Below are positions 40,390 to 50,377 of a stretch of DNA of 64,000 nt, piece after piece (within the stretch, counting starts at the first letter, position 1; every line of letters begins with the position of its first letter). Origin of the DNA: Marinobacter shengliensis (GTDB lineage: Bacteria > Pseudomonadota > Gammaproteobacteria > Pseudomonadales > Oleiphilaceae); contig NZ_PXNO01000023.1 of assembly GCF_003007715.1 (NCBI RefSeq), forward strand, positions 186,001 through 250,000, read 5' to 3'. The translations under genes and the position numbers were made by a program. A model generated the notes under the pieces. That model did no database searches, was not told where the DNA came from, and saw nothing but the letters and a program-made list of their open reading frames with translations.

Positions 40390-43300
40390 ATGTCGATTCA
40401 CGTTGCCCTGAGTCATACCACGCACTATCGCTACGAGCGCCCGGTTACCCTGGGGCCGCAGATCGTTCGCTTGCGACCGTGTCCGCATGCGAGAACCCGC
40501 ATTCTCAGCTACTCGCTGAAGGTTGAGCCGGAAGGTCACTTCTTGAACTGGCAGCAAGATCCGCAGGCTAATTATCTGGCCCGTCTGGTATTTCCTGAGA
40601 AAACCGATGAACTGAAGATCACGGTAGACCTGGTTGCCGAGATGGCCGTGATCAACCCGTTTGATTTCTTTCTGGAACCCCGGGCGGAGACCATTCCTTT
40701 CGACTACGAGGAATGGCAGACGGCAGAGCTGGCACCATACTTACAGAAACTGCCGGAGACACCGGACTTCCGTAAGTGGATGGCCACCATAGACCGCAAG
40801 GAAACCCCTAGTGTGGATTTCCTGGTGGGTGTGAACCAACGTGTTGCTGATCGAATTGACTATCTGATTCGGATGGAGCCGGGTGTCCAGACGCCGGAGG
40901 AAACCCTGAAAAAAGGTTCTGGATCCTGTCGGGATTCCACCTGGCTGCTGGTTCAGACACTCCGGCACCTGGGGCTTGCGGCGCGGTTCGTGTCCGGTTA
41001 CCTGATTCAGCTCAAGGCGGATCAGAAAGCACTGGACGGCCCCTCCGGGGCCGAGGAAGACTTCACCGACCTGCATGCCTGGTGCGAGGTCTACCTGCCC
41101 GGCGCGGGTTGGGTGGGGCTGGACCCTACCTCCGGCTTGTTTGCCGGGGAGGGGCATATTCCCCTGGCTTGCAGCCCCGATCCGTCCTCCGCCGCGCCCA
41201 TTACTGGCATGGTGGAGGATTGTGAGGTTGAGTTCGAGCACCAGATGAGCGTCCAGCGCATTTGGGAAGCGCCGCGGGTAACCAAACCCTACACCGAGGA
41301 CCAGTGGCAGCGCATTGTTGGGCTAGGTCATGATGTCGACAAGCGCCTTACTGAGCTCGATGTGCGCCTGACCCAGGGCGGCGAACCCACCTTTGTGGCG
41401 AATCATGACCGGGACGAGCCGGAGTGGAACACCGAGGCCATGGGCCCCACCAAGCGCAAAAAAGCCATCGAACTCTACCACCGGATGCGGGACCGCTATA
41501 GTGCTGGCGGGCTGGTACACTTCGGCCAAGGCAAGTGGTACCCGGGCGAACCGCTGCCCAGATGGTCTCTGAATTGTTTCTGGCGCAAGGATGGAGAACA
41601 GATCTGGCAGGATGAACGTTGGCTGGCGGACGAACGCACCGACAGCGGCGCCACCGCAGAAGCGGCCGAGCGCTTTATACAGAACCTGACCCGGGAGCTG
41701 GGCCTGGATGCCGAACAGGTGTTCCCGGCTTTTGAGGATGCCTTCTATTATCTCTGGCGCGAGCGGCGCCTGCCGGTCAACGTCGATCCCTTCGACTCCC
41801 GTCTGGAAAACGCACTGGAGCGGAAACAGCTCCAGCAGATTTTCAGTCGCGGCCTGGATAAGCCGGTGGGCTACGTGTTGCCCCTGCGGGTCTCCGAAAA
41901 GGAACAGACGTGGGAGACGGGCCCCTGGTTCCTGCGCAGTGAGCGCTGTTACCTGGTGCCGGGCGGCTCCCCAATGGGCCACCGTTTGCCGCTGGACAGC
42001 CAGCCTTGGGTGGCGGAGGCGGATTACCCCTGGATCCACCCTCAGGATCCGTTCGCGCCCCGGGGCCCGTTGGCAAAAAACGAGGAGATCCGCCAGTGGA
42101 ACAGCCGCGGACAGCGTGTAGAGCCAGGGTCGGAGCAGGAGGCCATTGAACAGAAGACGCCTGAGCAAGGGAAGTCCTCCCCGGAGGTGGTCCGCACTGC
42201 CCTGTGCGTGGAGCCCCGGGAGGGCATACTGCGGGTTTTCATGCCGCCGCTGGCTGAGCTCGAGCCCTACCTGGCGCTGGTGGCGGCCATCGAGAAAACC
42301 GCCGCCGGGCTGGAGCAGCCGGTGTTGCTGGAAGGCTACGAGCCGCCCTCGGACCCACGACTGAACCACTTCCGGATTACCCCGGACCCTGGTGTAATCG
42401 AGGTCAATGTGCAGCCGGTGACCACTTGGGATGAACTGGTCGAGCAGTCCGAGACGCTTTACGCAGACGCCTACGAGTGCCGTCTGACTTCCGAGAAATT
42501 CATGATGGACGGCCGTCATACCGGCACCGGTGGCGGCAACCATTTTGTGTTGGGGTCGCAGAAGGCCGAGGATTCCCCGTTCCTGCGGCGTCCGGATCTG
42601 CTGCGCAGCCTGATCAGCTACTGGCATAACCATCCCAGTCTGTCTTACCTGTTCTCCGGCCTCTTTATAGGCCCCAGTTCCCAGGCCCCCAGGATTGACG
42701 AGGCCCGTAACGACCATGTGTTCGAGATGGAGCTGGCTTTCAGGGAGATGGAGCGACTGTGTCCGGTCGGCAAAAAGGTCGCTCCGTGGGTGGTAGACCG
42801 CCTGCTCCGCGACCTGCTCACGGATGTGACCGGCAATACCCATCGGGCCGAGTTCTGTATCGACAAGCTGTATTCGCCGGATGGCCCTGGCGGGCGCCAT
42901 GGCCTTCTGGAACTGCGGGCCTTCGAGATGCCACCCCACGCCCGCATGAGCCTGACCCAGCAGCTGCTGTTGCGGGCGCTGGTGGCCCGATTCTGGGAGC
43001 AACCCTATAAACCAAATGGGCTGGTGCGCTGGGGCACCGAGCTCCACGACCGGTTCCTGTTGCCGCACTATGTCTGGCAGGATTTCGAAGATGTCATCGA
43101 CGACATGAAGGCGCAGGGGTACCCGCTGGAGAGTGACTGGTTCGCGCCCCATTTCGAGTTCCGGTTCCCCCGGATCGGCGACTACAAGGTCAAAGGGATC
43201 ACCCTTGAGCTGCGCTCGGCCTTGGAGCCCTGGCACGTGACCGGTGAGCACGGGGCAATTGGCGGCACGGCCCGCTACGTGGACTCTTCCTTGGAGCGTT

Positions 43301-43707
43301 TGCAGGTAAAAGTACGTGGTGCGGCCCCGGATCGTTACCAGATAACCTGCAATGAGGTGCCGCTGCCGCTTCAGCCAACCGGTATGGTGGGTGAATCCGT
43401 TGCCGGGGTGCGCTACAGGGCCTGGCAGCCGTCGTTGTGCATGCACCCGACCATTGGTGTGGACGGGCCGCTGGTGTTCGACATCGTAGACACCTGGAAC
43501 GAACGAAGTCTGGGTGGGTGTGAATACCACGTGACCCACCCTGGTGGCCGCAATTTCGAGACTCTGCCGGTGAATTCGTTCGAGGCTGAAGGTCGCCGTA
43601 TGGCGCGCTTCTTCCGAATGGGGCACAGCTCCGGCAAGCAACCCCTGCGGCCGGTTCCGGAGCACCGGGAATTCCCATTTACCCTGGATCTGCGATATCA
43701 CCAATAA
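40390..43707 (+). CDS. Transglutaminase-like protein with DUF2126 region
   Basis: A 1105-residue protein. Residues 1-290 are an N-terminal bacterial transglutaminase-like module (start SIHVALSHTTHYRYERPVTL) with an intact triad: Cys180 in GSCRDS, His229 in LHAW, Asp245 in LDPTS. The remaining 800 residues are DUF2126, an uncharacterised region with segments TQGGEPTFV, HTGTGGGNHFVLG and LRAFEMPPHARM. No signal peptide is visible, so it is likely cytoplasmic. The family is a standard member of the ATP-grasp/alpha-E neighbourhood. It may hydrolyse or transfer amide bonds made by the ligases. Confidence 0.9.
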   Translation: MSIHVALSHTTHYRYERPVTLGPQIVRLRPCPHARTRILSYSLKVEPEGHFLNWQQDPQANYLARLVFPEKTDELKITVDLVAEMAVINPFDFFLEPRAETIPFDYEEWQTAELAPYLQKLPETPDFRKWMATIDRKETPSVDFLVGVNQRVADRIDYLIRMEPGVQTPEETLKKGSGSCRDSTWLLVQTLRHLGLAARFVSGYLIQLKADQKALDGPSGAEEDFTDLHAWCEVYLPGAGWVGLDPTSGLFAGEGHIPLACSPDPSSAAPITGMVEDCEVEFEHQMSVQRIWEAPRVTKPYTEDQWQRIVGLGHDVDKRLTELDVRLTQGGEPTFVANHDRDEPEWNTEAMGPTKRKKAIELYHRMRDRYSAGGLVHFGQGKWYPGEPLPRWSLNCFWRKDGEQIWQDERWLADERTDSGATAEAAERFIQNLTRELGLDAEQVFPAFEDAFYYLWRERRLPVNVDPFDSRLENALERKQLQQIFSRGLDKPVGYVLPLRVSEKEQTWETGPWFLRSERCYLVPGGSPMGHRLPLDSQPWVAEADYPWIHPQDPFAPRGPLAKNEEIRQWNSRGQRVEPGSEQEAIEQKTPEQGKSSPEVVRTALCVEPREGILRVFMPPLAELEPYLALVAAIEKTAAGLEQPVLLEGYEPPSDPRLNHFRITPDPGVIEVNVQPVTTWDELVEQSETLYADAYECRLTSEKFMMDGRHTGTGGGNHFVLGSQKAEDSPFLRRPDLLRSLISYWHNHPSLSYLFSGLFIGPSSQAPRIDEARNDHVFEMELAFREMERLCPVGKKVAPWVVDRLLRDLLTDVTGNTHRAEFCIDKLYSPDGPGGRHGLLELRAFEMPPHARMSLTQQLLLRALVARFWEQPYKPNGLVRWGTELHDRFLLPHYVWQDFEDVIDDMKAQGYPLESDWFAPHFEFRFPRIGDYKVKGITLELRSALEPWHVTGEHGAIGGTARYVDSSLERLQVKVRGAAPDRYQITCNEVPLPLQPTGMVGESVAGVRYRAWQPSLCMHPTIGVDGPLVFDIVDTWNERSLGGCEYHVTHPGGRNFETLPVNSFEAEGRRMARFFRMGHSSGKQPLRPVPEHREFPFTLDLRYHQ

Positions 43708-43796
43708 GATGCCTGGACGCGTAGTATGAGGCTGGCTCCGGAGCGTATAAAGCGGCTATGCTTCCAGCTCACTGACAAACGGAGCCTGAATTCAAG

Positions 43797-46301
43797 GTGG
43801 CGAAACAGCGCGCAGTAACGGACATCCTCCGCCAGTACCATCCGGTACCGGATCGGTTTGATGAACTTGGTTCCATGGGTTCCGGGCCGCAGGCTCATTG
43901 GCGGCCATTGTTACAGCAGCTGAACCTGGAGTCAGTCGACAGTCTCAACATCCGGGCTCAGGCGGTTTCCAATGCCATTGCCGAAGATGGCGTAACCTAT
44001 AACGTCTACGAAGATCCCCGTGGCGATACCAGGCCCTGGGAAGTGGATCTGCTGCCACTGGTCCTGGGCGCCGATGAGTGGCAATGGCTGTCGAAAGCTG
44101 TGGCCCAGCGTGCGGAGCTCCTGGACAGCGTTCTGGCCGACCTTTACGGCGAGCAATCGCTGCTGAAGGAAGGCCTCTTGCCGCCGGCCCTGGTCTATGG
44201 TCAGGCCGGTTTCCAGTGGCCCTGTCAGGGCATTCAACCCGCCGGAGGTCGTTTCCTGCATTTATACGCCGTGGATCTGGCCCGGGCGCCGGACGGCGGT
44301 TGGTGGGTGATGGCGGACCGAACCCAGGCGCCCTCGGGTGCGGGCTACGCCCTGCAGAACCGCCTGGTGATTTCCCGCGCTTTCCCGGCGCCCTTCCACA
44401 ACCTACCGGTGACCAACCTTTCGGAATTCTTCCAGGGTTTCCAGAACAGCCTGGTGGGTATGTCGCCAGCCGGAACCGAGACGCCGCTATGCGTCCTGTT
44501 GACCCCTGGCCGTTTCAACGAAACCTATTTCGAGCATGTGTTTCTGGCCCGTTACCTGGGCTTGCCCCTGGTTGAAGGCCAGGACCTGACCGTGCGTGAT
44601 GACACGGTGTACCTCAAGACCCTTCAGGGTCTGCGGCGGGTGCATGCCATTTACCGCCGGCTGGACGATGGCTTCTGTGACCCACTGGAGCTTCGCGCCG
44701 ATTCGGTGCTCGGTATTCCAGGGCTGCTGGGAGCGGTGCGGGCAGGCAAGGTGTTGATGGCGAATGCGTTGGGCTCCGGTGTGTTGGAAAGTGCCGCGCT
44801 GTTTGGTTTCCTGCCGGAGATCTCGAAGAAACTGCTGGGTGCGTCGTTGGAGATGCCATCGGTGGCGTCTTGGTGGTGTGGTGAGAAACCTGCCCTGGAT
44901 TATGTGATCGAACACCTGGACGAACTGGTGATCAAGCCCGCTTTTGCAAGTATGCGAATGGAGCCGGTGTTCGGCTATCAGGTGAAGGGCGCGGAGCGGG
45001 ATGCACTGATCAAGAAGATGCATGCCCATCCCCATGCCTTTGTGGGGCAGGAGCTGGTCCACCTTTCACAGGCGCCGGTCTGGAAGGGCGACCAGGACCA
45101 GCCGCTCGCCACCCGCTCTATTGGTCTCAGGTTATTTGCCGCCGCCACGCCCTCCGGCTGGCGGGTCATGCCCGGTGGGCTGACCCGGGTGGCCATGGAC
45201 GAGGGTGTGGAAGTCATCTCCATGCAAAGGGGGGGGCTGTCTAAGGATACCTGGGTGGAAGCACGCTTCACGGGGCCCTCCAAATCACTGATCAAAAAAC
45301 GGTTGCAGGTGTCTGACCTGCTGGACGGCGAGCGGGACACGCCCTCGCGGGTTGGTGAAAACCTGTTCTGGATGGGCCGCCATTCGGAGCGGGCAGAGGG
45401 TACCGCCCGGTTATTGCGGGCGGCGTTCAACAGGCTGTCGGGCCACGACCAGGCCAGTGAGGAAGCACTGCTCGGGCTGCAGCAGGCGGCCGAGCAGTTC
45501 GGGACGCTGCCGGAACCCGAGGAGGACGCGGTGCCGGAGCCGCTGCCCGACCTGTTGCTCAGAGCGGTCAGTGATGCCAAGTCTCCGGGTTCCATTGCGT
45601 CTATTCATCAGGCACTGTTGTTCAACGCCAGCCAGGTGCGGGACAGGCTGTCTTCGGACAACTGGCACACGCTCAATCGGGTAGGCAAGCCATTGAGCCC
45701 TGCGCCAACCACCCCGGACCAGTCGATCCGGGCGTTGAATCTGGTGTTGCTGGACTGCATCTCCCTGGCCGGCTTTGCCATGGACGACATCACCCGCGAT
45801 TGCAGCTGGGTGTTCCTGGTGATTGGCCGGCGCCTGGAGCGGCTGGCCAACCTCTGTACGCTCATCTGCGTGCCGTTGTTCAGCGACCGGTTCAGCCGCA
45901 ACGCAATGCTCGATTGGCTGCTGGAAGTGGCTAACTCGGAAGTGACCTATCGGACCCGGTATCGACGGACACCGGAGCTCCTGGGCGTGCTTCATACCCT
46001 CGTGATCGACGGGAGTAACCCCCATTCCATCATGTTCCAGCTTCGCCAGTTGCAGAAGGATCTGCCGGAGATGGGGCGGAAAACCGGGCAACTGTTTCCT
46101 CCAGATCTGAACGAATCGCTGCAGCGGGTTCAGGCGTTGGATTTACACCCTTTCGAGCGCAAGCGCCCGGACAAAGCGTGCGATAGCCTGGCAGAGCTAT
46201 TGTGTGACATCCGGTCTGAGGCCTATCGTGTATCGGATGAGATCCAGCGGCAGTATTTCATTCACACCCGGTATTCCGACCAGCGTGTGAAACCGGATTG
46301 A
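43797..46301 (+). CDS. Fusion of circularly permuted ATP-grasp and alpha-E domains
   Basis: An 834-residue protein starting at GTG 43797. Residues 1-510 are a second circularly permuted ATP-grasp (DRTQAPSGAGYALQNRLVI, AIYRRLDDGFCDPLEL, MPGGLTRVAMDE). Residues 520-830 are an alpha-E domain (SRVGENLFWMGRHSERAEGTARLLRAAF). It is thus a fused paralogue of the two separate proteins at 37954 and 39416. Where the first protein has KPANESGGYGM, this one has KPAFASMRMEPVFG: the lysine (Lys380) is kept but the glycine-rich loop is lost. It may bind ATP poorly, use another nucleotide mode, or be a regulatory partner. Confidence 0.9.
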   Translation: MAKQRAVTDILRQYHPVPDRFDELGSMGSGPQAHWRPLLQQLNLESVDSLNIRAQAVSNAIAEDGVTYNVYEDPRGDTRPWEVDLLPLVLGADEWQWLSKAVAQRAELLDSVLADLYGEQSLLKEGLLPPALVYGQAGFQWPCQGIQPAGGRFLHLYAVDLARAPDGGWWVMADRTQAPSGAGYALQNRLVISRAFPAPFHNLPVTNLSEFFQGFQNSLVGMSPAGTETPLCVLLTPGRFNETYFEHVFLARYLGLPLVEGQDLTVRDDTVYLKTLQGLRRVHAIYRRLDDGFCDPLELRADSVLGIPGLLGAVRAGKVLMANALGSGVLESAALFGFLPEISKKLLGASLEMPSVASWWCGEKPALDYVIEHLDELVIKPAFASMRMEPVFGYQVKGAERDALIKKMHAHPHAFVGQELVHLSQAPVWKGDQDQPLATRSIGLRLFAAATPSGWRVMPGGLTRVAMDEGVEVISMQRGGLSKDTWVEARFTGPSKSLIKKRLQVSDLLDGERDTPSRVGENLFWMGRHSERAEGTARLLRAAFNRLSGHDQASEEALLGLQQAAEQFGTLPEPEEDAVPEPLPDLLLRAVSDAKSPGSIASIHQALLFNASQVRDRLSSDNWHTLNRVGKPLSPAPTTPDQSIRALNLVLLDCISLAGFAMDDITRDCSWVFLVIGRRLERLANLCTLICVPLFSDRFSRNAMLDWLLEVANSEVTYRTRYRRTPELLGVLHTLVIDGSNPHSIMFQLRQLQKDLPEMGRKTGQLFPPDLNESLQRVQALDLHPFERKRPDKACDSLAELLCDIRSEAYRVSDEIQRQYFIHTRYSDQRVKPD

Positions 46302-46311
46302 GGCGTTCGTC

Positions 46312-47265
46312 ATGACATTTGTCCGTTACCATGTGCGTCATGAGACCCTGTACCAGTACGATCAGCTGGTGGGGGAGTCCCACCATTTGCTGAGGCTTAC
46401 GCCGCGGGCTCTGCCATGGCAAAAGAACCTTGAGCATCATCTGGCGATCTCTCCAGAGCCGTCGGCAAGGCGTTCTTTCCTTGATTGCTTTGGCAACCGG
46501 ATTACCAAGATTCATTTCAACGCCGATCATGAGTACCTGGAGATCATCAGCGAATTCTGGGTGGAGCTGCGCGACCGGCCCCAACCCTCGGCATCCGCTG
46601 CAAAAATGCCGTGGGAGATCGCGCGTGACAACCTGCGATACCGGGCAGATAGAAAGTTCCCGCCGGACCACCTGCAGGCCACCGCCTTCCGGTTTGTCTC
46701 CACCAATGTGCCGATAGATTCGCAATACGCTGCCTATGCCCGAGAGGCCTTCCTACCGGGACGACCTCTGGTGGAGGCGGCGGATGCCCTGATGCGGATG
46801 ATTCATCGCGACTTCAAGTTTGATGCGACGGCGACGGAAACCTTCACCCCGGTGGAACAGGCGTTCAAGGCCCGTCGCGGGGTCTGCCAGGATTTCTCCC
46901 ACATCATGATTGCCTGCCTGCGCTCGATTGGCCTGGCCGCCCGTTACATGAGCGGTTATATCCTGACGCATCCGCCGGAGGGCAAGGAGCGGCTGGTTGG
47001 CGCGGATGCCACCCATGCCTGGGTGGCCGTATTCGTGCCGGATTTCGGCTGGTTGGAGCTGGACCCAACTAATGCTTTGCGGCCGGATCTGGAACACATC
47101 ACCCTCGGTTGGGGCCGGGACTTCTCTGATACCACACCGATGCGCGGCGTGCTGCTGGGCGGTGGTGATCATGAGCCGGAGATTGCCGTGACCGTTGTCC
47201 CGGAAGAGGAATTTGCATCGCTATACTCGGATGGCGAAACCTACCTGGAAGAAATCTCCCCCTGA
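46312..47265 (+). CDS. Transglutaminase-like protease family protein
   Basis: A 317-residue protein of the bacterial transglutaminase-like family. It has an N-terminal region typical of the group (VRYHVRHETLYQYDQLVGES) and a complete triad: Cys192 in RGVCQDFSH, His235 in THAW, Asp251 in LDPTN. It is the last gene of the six-gene cluster, 10 bases after the fusion gene. Family members are predicted cysteine peptidases or amidases. A short hairpin (CTCCCC/GGGGAG, 47256-47273) over its stop codon may help termination. Confidence 0.9.
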   Translation: MTFVRYHVRHETLYQYDQLVGESHHLLRLTPRALPWQKNLEHHLAISPEPSARRSFLDCFGNRITKIHFNADHEYLEIISEFWVELRDRPQPSASAAKMPWEIARDNLRYRADRKFPPDHLQATAFRFVSTNVPIDSQYAAYAREAFLPGRPLVEAADALMRMIHRDFKFDATATETFTPVEQAFKARRGVCQDFSHIMIACLRSIGLAARYMSGYILTHPPEGKERLVGADATHAWVAVFVPDFGWLELDPTNALRPDLEHITLGWGRDFSDTTPMRGVLLGGGDHEPEIAVTVVPEEEFASLYSDGETYLEEISP

Positions 47266-47301
47266 GCGGGGAGGCCTTGTTCCGGCGTGAGGCTCGTTAC
47301 G

Positions 47302-47925
47302 TCAGAGGTTCTTCTCCAACCCTCTTTTGGCCAGTCGCTCCAACGCCAGCAACGTATCGGTATAACGGGCAAACCGCTCCAGATACTCCGGCGACAACGT
47401 CTGCATTTCCGCAAGCGCCCGGCTAACCAGCCGGTGTGCGTTCATCGGCCCCGCCTCTTTCGGGGTGCTCTCAATCGCATGGCGGATGCGCTCCTGAAGG
47501 GCCTGAGTGCCCTGATCCGCTCTTGCTCTGATCATCGCCTTGAGCGGTTTTGGGCTGTTGGAGCTTGATGCCGTGCGCGTTTGCTCCAGCTCTGAAGTCT
47601 CTCCAAACACCCTTTGTTCCAACGTTGATCTCGGGGCTTCGGCCGGTGTCTCTGTAGTTTGGTTCAGTCTGTCCAGCAGGGATGAAATGGGGGATGGCTC
47701 AGGGGCAGCGGGTGCCTGCCTGGGCTGCTCGGCACCCTCTAACCTGGCCTGATAATCGGAAATGGCCTGCTCTAGCTTCCGCCAGTGACCGCCCTGCTGG
47801 AGTCCGTTCGCGCGCAGGCGCTGTTCGAAGGACTCCAGATAACGAAAGCGGACAGGGTCAAAGCGGTCTGCGCCTTGCTGCCTCAGGTTATCAAGCAATG
47901 AAGGGCTGGTGGCTTGGTTCATCAT
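47302..47925 (-). CDS. DUF2894 family protein
   Basis: A 207-residue protein that I assign to DUF2894. The N-terminal third (LLDNLRQQGADRFDPVRFRYLESFEQRL) and the C-terminal third (NAHRLVSRALAEMQTLSPEYLERFARYTDTL) are helical and ordered; the middle is Pro/Ser/Glu-rich and probably disordered. No signal or membrane segment is present, so it should be cytoplasmic. It is the fourth gene of a coupled operon and overlaps the OmpA-like gene by four bases. Function is unknown; it may contact the cytoplasmic tail of the DUF802 protein. Confidence 0.7.
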   Translation of the reverse strand: MMNQATSPSLLDNLRQQGADRFDPVRFRYLESFEQRLRANGLQQGGHWRKLEQAISDYQARLEGAEQPRQAPAAPEPSPISSLLDRLNQTTETPAEAPRSTLEQRVFGETSELEQTRTASSSNSPKPLKAMIRARADQGTQALQERIRHAIESTPKEAGPMNAHRLVSRALAEMQTLSPEYLERFARYTDTLLALERLAKRGLEKNL

Positions 47926-48578
47926 CCGTTGCCTGACCCGGTTTCGGGATCCGTGGCCGCCGAAGGTGCCCGGGGCACGGTACTGATTTCCACCCGCCGG
48001 TTCTGAGCTCTTGATTCGGCATCCGTGTTGGGTACGGCCGGGTGGTGCGGGCCGAAGGCGGCGGCGAAGACGCGGTCGTTGGGCAGGCCCAGTTCTGTTA
48101 ACGAGCGGGTGACGGTGAGCGCCCGCTGGGCTGACAGGCCCCAGTTATCCTGGTAACGGTTGCCGGGGTGCATGGGCAGGTCGTCGGTAAAACCGCTCAC
48201 CATCAGCAGTTCGTCGTGCTGCTCCAGGTAGGTTTGCAGAGGGCGAATCAGTGATTCCAGAATCTCCTCACCTTCGGCCTGCAACTGGTCCGAGTTCAGC
48301 TCAAACAGCACGTTGCCGCTGATGCCGATGCGACCATCCCGGAAAGTGACCAGGCCCTTGGTGAGCGGGTCTTCCAGGGCCTGTTCCAGGGCAATTCGAC
48401 GCTGCTCTTCCGCTTCCCGCTTCTCGATTTCCTGGGCCAACGACTGGCTGAGTTCCAGTTGAATGCCGATTACCCACACCAGGATCAGCGCCAGAATGCC
48501 CACCAGCGCCGCCATCAGGTCTGAGAAAATGGCCCAGACCGGTGCCGATTGCTGTTCGCCGCCTTCCAGCTGTTCCAT
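47922..48578 (-). CDS. OmpA/MotB-like membrane protein
   Basis: A 218-residue protein with one N-terminal membrane helix (SDLMAALVGILALILVWVIG) that has an Asp at residue 20. This is the place where MotB/ZorB-type stators carry their ion-binding Asp. A short coiled region follows, then an OmpA-type peptidoglycan-binding domain at about residues 75-205 (VSGFTDDLPMH, NWGLSAQRALTVTRSL, AQNRRVEISTV). It overlaps the DUF802 gene by one base and DUF2894 by four. With the DUF802 protein it forms a candidate ion-driven two-component motor. The closest named parallels are ZorB and MotB; it is not a flagellar MotB by context. Confidence 0.85.
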   Translation of the reverse strand: MEQLEGGEQQSAPVWAIFSDLMAALVGILALILVWVIGIQLELSQSLAQEIEKREAEEQRRIALEQALEDPLTKGLVTFRDGRIGISGNVLFELNSDQLQAEGEEILESLIRPLQTYLEQHDELLMVSGFTDDLPMHPGNRYQDNWGLSAQRALTVTRSLTELGLPNDRVFAAAFGPHHPAVPNTDAESRAQNRRVEISTVPRAPSAATDPETGSGNG

Positions 48579-50377
48579 CAGCCCGCCTCGCTGGGTTCGG
48601 CCCGGCGCAGTGCTGCGGCGGCATCCATCACATCTTTCTGGGTGCTGACGCTCAGGTCAATCACTTCCCGTGCCTGGGCCACGTAGTAGGCCAGTTGCTC
48701 ATCGTGGCGGGTGCCGGCGTTATCCAGCGCTTTCTGGATATCCGCCAGGCTGGCGACAACCTGCTGGTTGGACTGGCTGAACAGCTCAATGGCCTGCGCG
48801 AACGCATCGCTCAGGGCGCCAACTTCCTGGCTGCTGCCGGTAATGTCGTCGCCCAGTTTGCCCAACTGCTGGCTTTGTTCCTGAATCAGAGTGTTGAATC
48901 GCTCGCTGATGCCGGTCAGGGTCTCGCCGGCGCCACTGATCAGCGACGCCACCGCGTCCCGTTGGCTGTCGGCGGTGCTGCGCTGGTTTTCCAGCAGGCT
49001 GTCCAGTTGTTGGACCAGCCGCTGACGTTCTTCCAGCAGCTCGTTTTCCCGCTCGCTGTTGCGGGCGATTTCCGACTGCAGCTGGCGGATCACCTCTGCG
49101 GCTGCCTTTGGGGTTTCGGAGGCGGTTTCGATCAGGCGGGTCATGGGGGCTTCCAGCGCGGTGCCCAGCTCTGCCAGGTGTTTGGTCACCGTCGCTTCAA
49201 GGCTCTCCATGCGTGCCGCAGAGGCGTCGGCGCGCCCGGCCTCCTGCTCCCTGAGTTCGGATAGCTGCTGGCCAATGGTGGTGACCAGTTGCTCAAGGCC
49301 GGCTTTCTGGTTTGTCACCAGCTCTGCGGTGTTACGACTGAAATGTTGCTGGTATTCCGCCAGATTTTGCTGCCAGCGATCGCCAGCCTCACTGGTGGTT
49401 TTTTGAAAACCGGCGGTCAGTTCAGCCAGTTGCTAGCGGGCATCATCCGCCCAGCTCTTTTGCAGGGACCGGGCATTGCTCTGAAGCTGCTCCATGGCAC
49501 TGATGACAATAGGCTCAACCCGCTCTGCTGCCTGCTTTGCGCTGTCATCCAGCGCCGTTTTCAGGGATTGGGCGACGGAATCGGCCAGGGTCTGGTAGTG
49601 GCTGCCAACGGTACTGTGGAATTCCTGCTGGTTGCGGGTCAGGGACTGTTCCAGTTGTTGGCCCAGCTGTTCCATGCGCGTGGTCATACGTTCCATGGCC
49701 GAGGCCATCTGCGGTAAGGCTTGTGCCTGGGTTTCCAGAGCCTGGAACGCCTGCTGGCGTTGATGATCGGCAGACAGGTGGTGCAGTTTCTCCCGCAGAG
49801 CAGTATCCAGCGTGCGGGATGCCTGTGCCCGGTCCCGGCGGCTCAGTGTCGACGCCAATCCCAGCATGGCGGAGGCGGCCACACCGGCAATGGAGGTGCC
49901 AAAGGCCAGGCTCAACCCGGCGATGGGGGCGGCCAGCGCACTGCGGATGGCGCTGAGCTCGGTGCTGTTATCCAGGGCCGAGGCGGCACCGCCCAGGGTC
50001 ACGATCATGCCGGCAAAAGTGCCCAGCAGGCCCAGCATTACCAGCAGGCCGGTCAGGTAGGGGGTGATCTGCGGCCCGGGCAGGGTAGCGGCGTGGCCTT
50101 CGATGCGACGTTGAGCAGGGTATTGAAGCGGCTGGGGCAAAGTGTTCAACCAACGGGGAACCTGGTCCTGGCTTTCCGGCAACTGGCCGACTTGCGCGGC
50201 CAACTGCCGGGTTTGCCGGCGAAAATTCACCAGCTCGCCAAAACCCAGGCAATACACCGCGCCAATCAGACCGGTGAACGCCAGGGCCAGCAGGTCAGAA
50301 CCAATAAAGCCTGCGCCAATCCAGCTCACGACAGCAATGCCGATGGCGAACGCCAGGGTAAAGAACAGTTTACTCAT
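48578..50377 (-). pseudogene. DUF802 family protein (MotA/ZorA-like), interrupted by an in-frame amber stop
   Basis: One gene read in two pieces. From ATG 50377 the frame runs 314 codons to a TAG at 49433-49435. The same frame then continues without a stop through QLAELTAGFQKTTSEAGDRW to the natural stop at 48578. Together this is about 600 codons. The N-terminal part has two membrane helices, a loop, then a MotA/TolQ-like pair of helices at about residues 105-180 (YLTGLLVMLGLLGTFAGMIV, LSLAFGTSIAGVAASAMLGL). The C-terminal half is a long Gln/Glu-rich coiled coil. A CAG-to-TAG change explains the stop. Alternatives are sequencing error, readthrough, or two functional pieces (a TTG- or ATG-initiated second piece from 49318). 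Confidence 0.8.

Noticed and set aside
41323..43704. Long open frame antisense to the DUF2126 gene
   Set aside because: No domain or start signal; the sense protein has conserved motifs along its length.
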